A DNA stretch of 41,025 bases from Candidatus Methylomirabilis sp. GTDB taxonomy: Bacteria > Oederibacteriota > PGYV01 > DYJU01. Made by a program: the position numbers and the translations under genes. Shown here one piece after another: positions 25,674-34,360 of the stretch (its first letter is position 1; each line of letters begins with the position of its first letter). Below the pieces are notes generated by a model. It had not been told where the DNA came from. It did not search any database and saw only the letters and a program-made list of their open reading frames with translations. The stretch is from assembly GCA_020722985.1 (NCBI GenBank), contig DYJU01000011.1, positions 1-41,025 on the forward strand. The letters run 5' to 3'.

Positions 25674-28064
25674 ATGACTAAAGCCCAATTTAAAAATTTG
25701 GTAAAAAAAGGTATTATTTTATTAGACGGTTCAAGTGGGGTAGAATTGCAAAAAAGGGGAATGCCTGCAGGTGTTTGTCCTGAAAAATGGATTCTTGAAA
25801 ATCCATCTTATCTTTATGATTTACAGCAGGAATATATTAAAGCCGGCTCACAGATAATATATACTTTTACTTTTGGCGCCAATCCATATAAATTAAAAGA
25901 ATTTAACTTAGAAAAAAAAGTTTATTCTATAAATAAAAAATTGGCATTATTAACAAAAAAAGTTGCTGGAAAAAATATTTTAGTGGCAGGTGATATTGCC
26001 CCTACCGGGCATTTTCCTGAACCCTTCGGTGATATAGATTTTAATGAACACATAGAGCAATACAAAAAACAGGTAAAAGGTCTACTGGCAGGTGGCGTTG
26101 ATTTATTTGTAGTTGAAACTATGATGGACATACAGGAAACAAGAGCAGCAATTTTTGCTATAAAAGAACTTTGTGATTTACCAATAATGGTTAGTTTAAC
26201 TTTTGATGAAAGCAAAAGAACCTTAACTGGAACCAGCCCAGAATCTGCTGTTATATCTTTACAATATCTCGGTATAGATGCTATTGGAACTAATTGTTCA
26301 ACTGGTCCTGATAAAATGATTGATGTTATAAAAGCAATGGCAAAATATGCAAATTTACCTTTGATTGCTAAACCAAATGCTGGGATGCCTGTATTAAAAG
26401 ATGGTAAAACTTTTTTTTCTATGACTGCTTATGAATTTGCTTCATATACAAAAAAGTTAATAAAAGCAGGCGCGGTTATAGTAGGTGGATGTTGTGGAAC
26501 TTCTCCTGAATTTATTAAACTTATGAAAAAAGAAATTAAAAAATTAGATATAGATAAACTATTACTTAAAGAAAACAAGAAAATGCTTTTATCCAATGGT
26601 AAAAGTTTTATTGATTTGAGCAATAAAAATCAATTTACAATAATAGGCGAACGAATTAATCCCACAGGAAAAACTAAATTGCAGGAAAGTTTGAAAAGTA
26701 AAAATTTTATAGAAATAAGAAATTTAGCAGTAGAACAGATAGAAAAAGGGGCTAAAATTTTAGATGTTAATGTTGGTATGCCAGGAATTAATGAAAAACA
26801 TTTAATGAAGGATATTGTAAATTATTTATGTAAATATTTGGATGTTATTTTATGTATTGATTCTTCTTCGCCAGAAGTTATAAAAACCGCTTTAAAAATT
26901 TATCCAGGTAGGGCTTTAATAAATTCAATATCCTGCGAAAAAAAGAAATTAAAAGATCTATTGCCAATTGCAAAATATTTTGGCGCAATGTTTATACTAT
27001 TGCCAGTTGATGATAAAGGTGTTCCGCAAACTTCTATTGATAGGATAAAAAAACTAAAAAAACCATTAAAAATAATTGCAAAGCAAAACTTTAAAAGTGA
27101 TGATTTTATAATAGATGGTTTAGTTATGACAGTTTCATCCAATCAAAATGCGGCAAATGAAACATTAAAATTTATAAAATGGATTAAATCAAAAGGATTT
27201 AAATCCATAATAGGTCTTTCAAATGTCTCTTTTGGATTGCCAGAAAGAAATATTATTAATTCTACTTTTCTTCATTTATCTAAAAAAGCAGGATTAAATT
27301 TTGCAATTGCAAATCCATCTGCTAATTTAAAAATTGTTAATAAAGATGCGATTAAATTATTAACTGGAAAAGATAAAAATTGTAGAAACTGGATTCAAAA
27401 GTATTCTAGTATAAAAAAATCTGATAAAAAGGAAATTAAAAAAGAAAAATCTATTTATGACACTATAATTAAAGGTGAAAAAGAAGAAATTCCTGAACTT
27501 ATAAAACAGGAATTAGAGAGAGGCAAAAAACCAGAAGAGATAGTTGATAATATATTAATACCTGCCATAAATCAGGTTGGGGATTTATATGATAAAAAAA
27601 TTTATTTTCTACCACAATTAATAGCAAGCGCAGATGCTATGAAAACTGCTTTTAATATTTTAGAACCATTGCTTTTAAAAAAAACAGAAGATAAAAAAGA
27701 AATTAAAATAATTTTAGCAACTGTAAAAGGCGATATTCATGATATAGGTAAAAATATAGTTGCTTTAATGCTTAAAAATTATGGTTATAAAATTCATGAT
27801 CTCGGAAAAGATATTGCTTCAGAATATATTATAAAAAAAGCAAAAGAATTAAATGCGGATATTACTGGCTTATCAGCGCTAATGACAACAACAATGCCCG
27901 AAATGAAAAAAGTAATAGATATGGCTAAAAAACAAAATATTAATTGTAAATTTATGATTGGTGGTGCTGTAGTAACTCAAGCATACGCAGATGAAATCGG
28001 TGCAAAATATGCCAAAGATGCTTATGATGCGGTAAAATTAGTTAAATCAATTTTAAAAACATAA
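25674..28064 (+). CDS. metH: Cobalamin-dependent methionine synthase without activation domain
   Basis: 796 residues. The N-terminal homocysteine-binding barrel has zinc ligands C208 (GTNCSTGP) and C273-C274 (GGCCGTSP). The methyltetrahydrofolate (pterin) barrel is at about 320-580 (IGERINPTGK, LDVNVG). The helical cap and B12 domain are at about 590-796, with the cobalt-ligand motif GDIHDIGKN (H689) and the segments GLSALMTTT and GGAVV. It makes methionine from homocysteine and 5-methyltetrahydrofolate. The C-terminal SAM activation domain found in E. coli MetH is missing and encoded by the preceding gene. No B12 riboswitch was recognised upstream. Confidence 0.96.
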   Translation: MTKAQFKNLVKKGIILLDGSSGVELQKRGMPAGVCPEKWILENPSYLYDLQQEYIKAGSQIIYTFTFGANPYKLKEFNLEKKVYSINKKLALLTKKVAGKNILVAGDIAPTGHFPEPFGDIDFNEHIEQYKKQVKGLLAGGVDLFVVETMMDIQETRAAIFAIKELCDLPIMVSLTFDESKRTLTGTSPESAVISLQYLGIDAIGTNCSTGPDKMIDVIKAMAKYANLPLIAKPNAGMPVLKDGKTFFSMTAYEFASYTKKLIKAGAVIVGGCCGTSPEFIKLMKKEIKKLDIDKLLLKENKKMLLSNGKSFIDLSNKNQFTIIGERINPTGKTKLQESLKSKNFIEIRNLAVEQIEKGAKILDVNVGMPGINEKHLMKDIVNYLCKYLDVILCIDSSSPEVIKTALKIYPGRALINSISCEKKKLKDLLPIAKYFGAMFILLPVDDKGVPQTSIDRIKKLKKPLKIIAKQNFKSDDFIIDGLVMTVSSNQNAANETLKFIKWIKSKGFKSIIGLSNVSFGLPERNIINSTFLHLSKKAGLNFAIANPSANLKIVNKDAIKLLTGKDKNCRNWIQKYSSIKKSDKKEIKKEKSIYDTIIKGEKEEIPELIKQELERGKKPEEIVDNILIPAINQVGDLYDKKIYFLPQLIASADAMKTAFNILEPLLLKKTEDKKEIKIILATVKGDIHDIGKNIVALMLKNYGYKIHDLGKDIASEYIIKKAKELNADITGLSALMTTTMPEMKKVIDMAKKQNINCKFMIGGAVVTQAYADEIGAKYAKDAYDAVKLVKSILKT

Positions 28065-28399
28065 AATAGTTTTTTATTTAGCAAATATTTATAAAATACT
28101 ATCAAGAGCAGTAAGAAAAAATCAGAAATTTCTCCAAATTCTTTAAATTAATAAAAATTGTATAATGACGCATTTGTATTGTTAAAATAAAAATACTCTT
28201 TCTAAAGTTATTTTTTTTGTTTCCATTCTTGAAAGGGAAGAATTTATCATTTATTTACACCACTTATATATGAAACATATTTTTTTAATATTTTTAATAA
28301 AAAATTTATGGGGACAATGAAAGAATGTTTGTTTTTATTAAATTACCTGAATTAATTACAAAATTTTTTATTTTTTTTATATGCTTAAATGCTTTATGG
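28065..28399. other. Gene-free AT-rich stretch between metH and the hydrogenase promoter
   Basis: No supported gene, repeat or RNA is seen. It contains short open frames without ribosome sites. The regulatory region of the hydrogenase operon follows from 28400. Confidence 0.55.
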
Positions 28400-28419
28400 A
28401 AAGTGATATTTTTCACTTT
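28400..28419. promoter_or_regulatory. CRP/FNR-like palindromic operator upstream of hydrogenase operon
   Basis: AAAGTGA-TATTTT-TCACTTT is a perfect 7-bp inverted repeat with a 6-base centre, the GTGA-N6-TCAC arrangement of CRP/FNR-family sites. Its centre lies about 68-70 bases before the predicted start site, near a usual activator position. It could instead be a weak terminator, since T residues follow, but the stem has only two GC pairs per arm. Confidence 0.5.
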
Positions 28420-28443
28420 TTTTAAATAAAATTAAAAAAAATA

Positions 28444-28471
28444 TTGACAAATTAAATTTTTATGATATATT
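28444..28471 (+). promoter_or_regulatory. Sigma-70 promoter of the hydrogenase operon
   Basis: TTGACA at 28444-28449, a 16-base spacer and TATATT at 28466-28471. The start site should be near 28478, and AGGTGA at 28491-28496 gives a 6-base spacer to the hydB ATG. Confidence 0.75.
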
Positions 28472-28502
28472 TTTCACATAAAATTTAATGAGGTGAAGTT
28501 AA

Positions 28503-29591
28503 ATGAATAAAAATAAAGTAAAAGAAAAAAATAAAAAAATTAAAAACATAAATTTAGAATATATTATGTCAGTAAATGTTTTAAAAAACTTTATTGAAGT
28601 TCTTTCAACAAAATATAAAACCTATGCTCCTGTTAATAAAGAAAAACGGGTTGTTTGGGCGCAAATAAAAAATTTTAATGAAATTTCCAGGGATTATATT
28701 GATGGAATACAGACTACTATTTTACCACCAAAATATTTCTTTTTTCCACCGAATGAAAAATTATTATTTTTAAATAGTAATAATGTTGATTATAAAAAAA
28801 ATGAGCAAATTCATGAACCTTTTATTTTATTTGGGGTTCATCCATGTGATATCCATGGTTTATTACTTATGGATAAAATTTTTCTTGAAAACTATGTTGA
28901 TGATTTTTATAAAGAAAAACGCGATAATGCAATTATTATTGGCATGGACACAATGCCCAATGAATGGAATTTTTCAAAATCTGCAGGAACAGATATAATT
29001 GATTCGGGTTTTGATATATTTTTAATTCCATTAAAAGAAAATAAATTTTATATTAAAATAGCAACCAAAAAAGGTTTATCATTGATAAAAAATATTAATG
29101 GACTTTTTCCATTAAATAAAAATGATAAAAAATTATTAACTGAATTTTATACAGAAAAAAATAAAAGATATAAAAGAAACGTTGATATGCATGATTTACC
29201 AAAATTACTTGATAGAACTTATGAATCCAAAATATGGGATGAAATTGGGAAACAATGCGTTGCCTGCACAAGATGTTCAATTGTTTGTCCGACGTGTTAT
29301 TGTTTTAATATTAAAGAAGATTATTATTTGAATTTGATTGAAGGAGAAAGAGTAAGAACATGGGATTCTTGTTTAAGACAAAACTTTGCATTGGTAGCGG
29401 GTGGCCATAATTTTAGGTCAAGTCTGAAAGCAAGAATAAGGCATAGATATTATCATAAAGAAAGAATTTTTTCTTATATTTATGGTAAATCTGCATGTGT
29501 TGGATGTGGTAGATGCAGCAGAGATTGCAAAGCAAATATAAAACCTGATGAAGTTTTTAATAAATTAAGACAATTGGAGATAAAATCATGA
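28503..29591 (+). CDS. hydB: Group 3b [NiFe] hydrogenase (sulfhydrogenase) beta subunit, iron-sulfur
   Basis: HydB/AsrA-type electron-transfer subunit, 362 residues. It has FGVHPCDIHGL near residue 115 and two C-terminal [4Fe-4S] motifs: CVACTRCSIVCPTCYCF (about 252-268) and CVGCGRCSRDCKANI (about 335-349). It passes electrons between the small subunit and the flavin subunit HydG. One oddity is that the middle segment, which as I recall reads CFCxSxG in many HydB/AsrA proteins, reads WNFSKSAG here, without cysteines. The gene is first in the operon and overlaps hydG by ATGA. Confidence 0.9.
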   Translation: MNKNKVKEKNKKIKNINLEYIMSVNVLKNFIEVLSTKYKTYAPVNKEKRVVWAQIKNFNEISRDYIDGIQTTILPPKYFFFPPNEKLLFLNSNNVDYKKNEQIHEPFILFGVHPCDIHGLLLMDKIFLENYVDDFYKEKRDNAIIIGMDTMPNEWNFSKSAGTDIIDSGFDIFLIPLKENKFYIKIATKKGLSLIKNINGLFPLNKNDKKLLTEFYTEKNKRYKRNVDMHDLPKLLDRTYESKIWDEIGKQCVACTRCSIVCPTCYCFNIKEDYYLNLIEGERVRTWDSCLRQNFALVAGGHNFRSSLKARIRHRYYHKERIFSYIYGKSACVGCGRCSRDCKANIKPDEVFNKLRQLEIKS

Positions 29592-30406
29592 AAAATTCAT
29601 TGTATCTTCCTGTAAAAACAAAAATTTTAAAAACTAAAAAATTAACAGAATTAGAGAAATATTTTCAATTAGATTTGTCAAATTTTAAAAAATTTGATCA
29701 TAAGCCAGGACAATTTGTTCAAGTTGCAATACCTGGAGTTGGCGAAGCCCCAATCTCTATTGCTTCAGATAAAAATAAAAAAAATACTCTTGATTTAGTA
29801 GTAAGAAATGTTGGCTCTTTAACTAATTTAATGCATAAATTAGAGGATGGAGAGTATTTAGGATTGAGAGGACCATTTGGAAATGGTTTTCCTATGGAAG
29901 AAATGAAAAATTCTAATTTATTAATAGTTGCTGGTGGAATTGGTTTAGTTCCTTTGCGTTCAGTAATACAATTTTATCTTAACAATAAAAAAAATTATAG
30001 AAGTTTAACTATTTTTTATGGAGCTAAAACTGATAAAGAACTATTATTTACCGATGAATATGAAACGTGGAAAACTAAAGGTATTAATTTAAATATAACA
30101 ATTGATAGAGAATCTCCAACATGGAAAGGTAATGTTGGGTTAATAACAACATTATTTAATAAAATTGATTTTGATTATTTAGGTTCTAAAATACTTATTT
30201 GTGGTCCACCTGTTATGTATAAATTTGTTTTATTAGAATTAATAAAAAAGGCAGTTCCAGCGAAAAATATTTATTTATCATTAGAAAGGCAAATGAAATG
30301 CGGTGTAGGGAAATGTGCACATTGTGCAATAGGTTCTTATCATGTTTGCATTGATGGACCTGTATTCACCTATGAATTTCTTAAAGATAAAGTGGAGGCT
30401 TTATGA
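29588..30406 (+). CDS. hydG: Group 3b hydrogenase gamma subunit, FAD/NAD(P)-binding
   Basis: 272 residues of the ferredoxin-NADP reductase / dihydroorotate dehydrogenase electron-transfer type. A flavin-binding barrel includes APISIAS, followed by the nucleotide-binding GGIGLVPLRS and the late CGPPVMY strand. A [2Fe-2S] motif MKCGVGKCAHC...C lies near residues 237-255. It is the site where NAD(P)H meets the hydrogenase. Start overlaps the hydB stop by 4 bases, and its stop overlaps hydD, so the subunits are co-translated. This HydG is the sulfhydrogenase subunit, not the radical-SAM maturase of [FeFe] hydrogenase. Confidence 0.92.
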   Translation: MKNSLYLPVKTKILKTKKLTELEKYFQLDLSNFKKFDHKPGQFVQVAIPGVGEAPISIASDKNKKNTLDLVVRNVGSLTNLMHKLEDGEYLGLRGPFGNGFPMEEMKNSNLLIVAGGIGLVPLRSVIQFYLNNKKNYRSLTIFYGAKTDKELLFTDEYETWKTKGINLNITIDRESPTWKGNVGLITTLFNKIDFDYLGSKILICGPPVMYKFVLLELIKKAVPAKNIYLSLERQMKCGVGKCAHCAIGSYHVCIDGPVFTYEFLKDKVEAL

Positions 30407-31215
30407 TGCCTGAAAATAAAAAAGTAAAAGTTGCATTTTTTGATTTTGCTTCCTGTGAAGGCTGTCAATTACAGGTTTTAAATCTTGAAAATGAATTTTT
30501 AAATTTGTTAGAACATATTGAAATTGTCAATTTTAGAGAGGCAATATCTGAAAAATCAGATGATTATCTTATTGCATTTGTTGAAGGGAGTATTACAAAA
30601 CCGTCTGATATTCCAAGAATTAAAAAAATTAGAGAAAATGCTAAAATTTTAGTTGCTTTAGGTGCTTGTGCTACACATGGATGCGTAAATAGTATGAAAA
30701 ATATGTTTAAAATAAATGATGTTAAAAAAGCAACCTATGGAGATGATGACAAATTATTTGATTCAGAAGAAGCAAAACCCTTTGAAACATTTGAACAAGC
30801 AATGCCTCTGGATGCAGTGGTAAAAGTTGATTATTATATACGAGGATGTCCTATTAATAATAAAGAATTTTTAATGGTTGTTAAAGCATTACTTAAAGGT
30901 AAAATGCCTGAAATTACTGATTCTGCAGTATGCCTCGAATGTCAGGCAAAAGGGAACATTTGTCTTTATGATAAAGGTGAAATATGTCTTGGTTTAATAT
31001 CCAGAGGTGGGTGTGATGCGTGGTGCCCATCAAATGGGTTTGTTTGTGAGGGTTGCAGGGGATTTATTGATAAACCAAATATAGAAAGAATGAAAGAAAT
31101 TATTATTGAAAAAGGATTGTCACTGGAATATGCTGAAAAAAGACTTCAATTATTTAATTCATGGGAACTTACAAAAAATAAAATAACATTAATAGATGAT
31201 AAGGAGAAAAAATGA
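30403..31215 (+). CDS. hydD: Group 3b hydrogenase delta (small) subunit
   Basis: 270 residues. Proximal-cluster residues are in CEGCQLQ (near residue 20), GACATHGC and RGCPINNKE. The C-terminal part, CLECQAKGNICLYD and CLGL...C..WC...CEGC, holds cysteines for two further [4Fe-4S] clusters. It relays electrons between the NiFe site and HydB. Two adjacent ATGs exist; GGAGG at 30394-30398 fits the second (30406, 7-base spacer) better than the first (30403, 4-base spacer). It overlaps hydA by 4 bases. Confidence 0.93.
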   Translation: MMPENKKVKVAFFDFASCEGCQLQVLNLENEFLNLLEHIEIVNFREAISEKSDDYLIAFVEGSITKPSDIPRIKKIRENAKILVALGACATHGCVNSMKNMFKINDVKKATYGDDDKLFDSEEAKPFETFEQAMPLDAVVKVDYYIRGCPINNKEFLMVVKALLKGKMPEITDSAVCLECQAKGNICLYDKGEICLGLISRGGCDAWCPSNGFVCEGCRGFIDKPNIERMKEIIIEKGLSLEYAEKRLQLFNSWELTKNKITLIDDKEKK

Positions 31216-32513
31216 ACAAAATTAATGTTAACGTTCATTATCTAACACGTGTTGAAGGACACGGTAATATAGTTTTAGACGCTGTTAATGGAGATATTAA
31301 ACAATTGCGATTAGAAATAGTTGAAGCGCCACGTTTTTTTGAATCATTTTTAAGAGGTGTTAACTACAAGGATGTTGCTTACGTTGCATCACGTGTTTGT
31401 GGAATATGTTCAATTGGACATAACAATGCATCAATAAAAGCAACCGAAGCTGCATTTGGTGTCAAAATAAATGAACAAACAACATTATTACGTAAATTAA
31501 TGATGCATGGCGAAAATATGCAAAGTCATTCACTTCATGTTTATTTCCTTGCCACTCCCGACTTTCTTGATGTCCCGAGCGTTTTACCACTTATCAAAAC
31601 CAATCCAGATGTTGTTAAATTAGCATTAAAAATGAAACGGCTTGCAAATGATTTATCCGATATTTCTGCAGGAAGAACTGTCCATCCGTTAAGAAATATT
31701 GTAGGCGGAGTTACAATGGTTCCGACAAAAGAAGAACTTGATTCTATAAAAAAACGACTAAGAAATGCTAAAAATGATGTATTATTTACAGCAGAATTAT
31801 TTAAAAAATCAGTAAAAATTCCACAATATGAAAGAGAAACAGAATATATTGCATTAAAAAAAGATTCTGAATTTGCAATTTATGAAGGTAGAATAACATC
31901 ATCCGATGATATGCAACAGGTGGATGATATAAATTATAAAGATATGATTAAAGAATTTGTGGTTCCACATTCAACAGCAAAACATTCAAGAAATAAAAGA
32001 AATTCATATATGGTTGGTGCTCTTGCACGGTGTAATTTAAGTTTTAATGATTTAAAACCATTCGCAAAGGAAATAGCAAATATTCTTGGATTTAAAGTTC
32101 CTTGTTATAATCCCTATATGAATACTTATGCTCAATTGATAGAAATTGCACATTCAATTGAGGATTCCATTGAAATTATTGACCATTTTCTTGATATGGG
32201 CTTTAAGGAACCTTTATCCGTTGATGTAAAACCTAAAGCTGGACGTGGTGTTGGCGTTGCAGATGTTCCAAGAGGAATTTTATTTCATGAATATGAATAC
32301 GATAATAAAGGAAATCTTGTTTCAGCAAATCTTATTATACCAACTGCTCAAAATCTTGAAAATATTGAAGATGATATGAGAAAATTTGTTCCAGTATGGA
32401 TTAATGAAAAAAAATCGCAAGACGAAATAAGACAATTGTTAGAAATGCTTGTTCGTGCATACGATCCATGCATTTCTTGCTCAGCGCATATGTTAAAAAT
32501 AAAATTTGAATGA
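31212..32513 (+). CDS. hydA: Group 3b hydrogenase alpha (large, NiFe catalytic) subunit
   Basis: 433 residues. The L1 nickel motif is R61-V-C63-G-I-C66-S-I-G-H70, and the L2 motif is D418-P-C420-I-S-C423-S-A-H426. The seven residues after H426 (MLKIKFE) are the usual tail removed by a maturation protease once nickel is inserted. A matching protease gene follows. Signatures fit cytosolic bidirectional NAD(P)-linked hydrogenases (sulfhydrogenase type), which evolve or take up H2 and can reduce sulfur in archaea. Maturation genes hypA-F are not in this window. Confidence 0.95.
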   Translation: MNKINVNVHYLTRVEGHGNIVLDAVNGDIKQLRLEIVEAPRFFESFLRGVNYKDVAYVASRVCGICSIGHNNASIKATEAAFGVKINEQTTLLRKLMMHGENMQSHSLHVYFLATPDFLDVPSVLPLIKTNPDVVKLALKMKRLANDLSDISAGRTVHPLRNIVGGVTMVPTKEELDSIKKRLRNAKNDVLFTAELFKKSVKIPQYERETEYIALKKDSEFAIYEGRITSSDDMQQVDDINYKDMIKEFVVPHSTAKHSRNKRNSYMVGALARCNLSFNDLKPFAKEIANILGFKVPCYNPYMNTYAQLIEIAHSIEDSIEIIDHFLDMGFKEPLSVDVKPKAGRGVGVADVPRGILFHEYEYDNKGNLVSANLIIPTAQNLENIEDDMRKFVPVWINEKKSQDEIRQLLEMLVRAYDPCISCSAHMLKIKFE

Positions 32514-32575
32514 AATAAAAAAAAGTTTTTATTATGATTTATTATAAATATACAAAATTGAAAAATTACTATACT

Positions 32576-32596
32576 TAAATGATATTTTATCATTTA
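32576..32596. promoter_or_regulatory. AT-only inverted repeat between hydA and the protease gene
   Basis: TAAATGATA-TTT-TATCATTTA has a perfect 9-bp stem with a 3-base loop and only one GC pair. It lies 35 bases before the protease start. It is too AT-rich to be a convincing terminator; it might be an operator or an RNA processing site. Confidence 0.3.
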
Positions 32597-32630
32597 TATT
32601 TGTAAAAAATTTTAATAATTTAATTAGTTT

Positions 32631-33086
32631 ATGCTTAATTTTAAAATATGTAATAAAAAAACTGTTATTATAGGGCAGGGGAATAAATTTAGAAAGGATG
32701 ATTCAATAGGTTTGTATATTTCTAAACATATAAAGAAAAGAAATAATTTTTTAATTATATCAAATGATAATTCTTTATTAGAAAATTTTATTGAAATGAT
32801 CATTGATTTTAAACCTAAGTTAATAATTTTATTTGATGCTGCTGATTTTAATGGTCCTCCTGGCGATATCCGTAAATTTAGTATTGAAGATTTAATTAAT
32901 ATAAAAAATTATTCAACTCATACGTTTCCAGTAAGTATAATTTTAAATTATATAAAAGAACATTTGCCAGAAGTTGAAATTATAATTTATGCCATTCAAC
33001 CAAAAGATATTGGTTATGGTGTTGAAATTAGTAATGAATTACTAAACGCAGCTGACTATATAATAAATTCAATAAACAATGTATAA
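32631..33086 (+). CDS. hycI: Hydrogenase maturation protease (HycI/HyaD family)
   Basis: 151 residues. The family core is seen: IIGQGNKFRKDDSIG (G-N-x-x-R-x-D-D-x-x-G), with the nickel-binding acidic residue in that loop, a second metal site in LFDAADFNGPPGDI and STHTFPVSIIL with the conserved His. It cleaves the C-terminal tail of the large hydrogenase subunit after nickel insertion. Its partner should be hydA, 117 bases upstream, whose tail begins after H426. No strong ribosome site is visible. Confidence 0.88.
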   Translation: MLNFKICNKKTVIIGQGNKFRKDDSIGLYISKHIKKRNNFLIISNDNSLLENFIEMIIDFKPKLIILFDAADFNGPPGDIRKFSIEDLINIKNYSTHTFPVSIILNYIKEHLPEVEIIIYAIQPKDIGYGVEISNELLNAADYIINSINNV

Positions 33087-33876
33087 AAATTTTTAATGCA
33101 ATGGTTTAATAAAAATGATATTTGTTTTTTTATTATAATTAAATTTATTTTTATCAATGTTTTGCATTAATGTTTTAAAATAAAAGTTTATATATGCATT
33201 AAACGCATTAAATTTATATTTATTTTGTAAATATAAAATAAAAACTTTAAAAAAAAAATAAAAACAAAAATTTTTACGTTGCATATATGAAAATCATAAA
33301 AAAATATGGTACTTATCTGTCTTTATATCATTATTGCCAACTTATTAAAATGAAATTTAATATAAAATTTTAGTAAATTGCCAGTTAACTAAAATAGCAA
33401 CATAGTCCTATTTCACACCAGAATTCGTTTAAATTAAATATTTTTATTTTTAAATATATTACCATTAACTTTTTATTATATTTCATATGATAACTTTTGA
33501 TTAGATTTTTTATTATTATTTATTAATTTTTAAATAAAAAACTAAATTTTCCAATTTAAAATTTAAATTTAATTCTTAGACAAATTTATTAATCATAATG
33601 ACTTATTATTTTTTATTATAATTTTAAATAGGAAAAAGTATATATGAAAAATTTAAACCTTGTTAAATGATAGATTATATCAATATTTTAAAGATATTTT
33701 TTATATTCTAAATATTTTACATTAATAAAATTCAATAATATTTTCTTTTAAGCATAATAATTGATAAAAACAGCGGGTTAATTTATTTCTATTATTCATT
33801 AGTTAACATAAGATACATTATGCGAAGTTAAAAATAAAGGGTTGTGCCATGATTTAAAATACTTATATATTTATGT

Positions 33877-33905
33877 GATAGTTTAGTTACTATAAGTAAA
33901 ATTTT
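33877..33905 (-). repeat. Solo terminal repeat of the MITE-like family
   Basis: GTGATAGTTTAGTTACTATA followed by AGTAAAATT closely matches the reverse complement of the right end of copy B2 (TTTAGTTACTATAAAATAAAA). No left end or core is found nearby, so it is probably an excision or deletion remnant. Confidence 0.5.
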
Positions 33906-33907
33906 AC

Positions 33908-33930
33908 TACTAATATATTAGTATTTTTTT
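33908..33930 (+). terminator. Possible weak terminator: AT palindrome plus T run
   Basis: TACTAATATATTAGTA is a perfect 16-bp palindrome followed by TTTTTTT. With only two GC pairs the hairpin would be weak. It lies in the convergent intergenic region. Confidence 0.3.
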
Positions 33931-34018
33931 ACAAATGCAAATCAATTAAATGCTTATCTATTATGTTATATTATAGCATACCCCTGAATGTCAAGTTCTA
34001 TAAAAAATATTTTTTTAA

Positions 34019-34356
34019 TATTTTAGCCACTGGTAGAATAAAATTGACTCATATATAGTCGTTATTGCAAAGACTCATAGTGCTTTGTCATTGCGAAGTC
34101 AGGCGAACGACGACCATTATCTTCTATTATACCGTTTATGAGCCTAACAAAGCAATCTTGCTTTTATCACCGTTCGCCTTCTCTCTTTGTATTCTTTCGT
34201 TTTTTAACTGCGAGATTGCTTCGTCAGCCTCATCCCGCCCTTATTTCCCTTTCTGCCCCTAGTTTTAGGCTTCCTTGCAATGACAGCGTTTTTTAAGTGT
34301 TTTCTACAAATATCTAATTTTACAAGTAAACTCCTGGTGGGGCTGAACTATTTTAC
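34019..34356 (-). mobile_element. MITE-like element, copy C
   Basis: Read on the minus strand it starts ATAGTTCAGCCCCACCAGGAG and ends ATTCTACCAGTGGCTAAAATA, matching the copy A termini. It contains TGTCATTGCAAGGAAGCC, GACGAAGCAATCTCGCAG, AAGCAAGATTGCTTTG and GACTTCGCAATGACA in the same order. The left arm has AGATATTTGTAGAAAAC, which it shares with B1. It begins about 5 bases after the stop of the minus-strand coiled-coil gene, in the same direction. An apparent plus-strand frame at 34065-34262 is just this repeat. Confidence 0.78.
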
Positions 34357-34360
34357 ATAT

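Larger units (their letters stand above)
33087..34018. other. Long, extremely AT-rich gene-free region
   Basis: About 930 bases between the plus-strand hydrogenase operon and the minus-strand envelope operon. I see no supported gene. Noted inside: a repeat-end fragment at 33877-33905, a 16-bp palindrome followed by seven T at 33908-33930, and an imperfect inverted repeat of AATGCAA type near 33097-33170. It is a convergent intergenic space and could hold terminators for both operons. Confidence 0.55.

Noticed and set aside
25100-25680. Cobalamin or SAM riboswitch ahead of the methionine synthase genes
   Set aside because: Genes abut with 3-10 base gaps and no conserved riboswitch core was found.
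28400-28420. Intrinsic terminator of metH
   Set aside because: It is 336 bases after the stop and the stem has only two GC pairs; operator use fits its place before the hydrogenase promoter better.
33093-33284. Minus-strand 63-residue frame in the AT-rich spacer
   Set aside because: Composed of Phe, Lys and Asn from AT-rich DNA, with no ribosome site and no recognisable domain.
34065-34262. Plus-strand 65-residue frame
   Set aside because: It lies wholly inside MITE-like copy C; similar spurious peptides arise from this repeat type.
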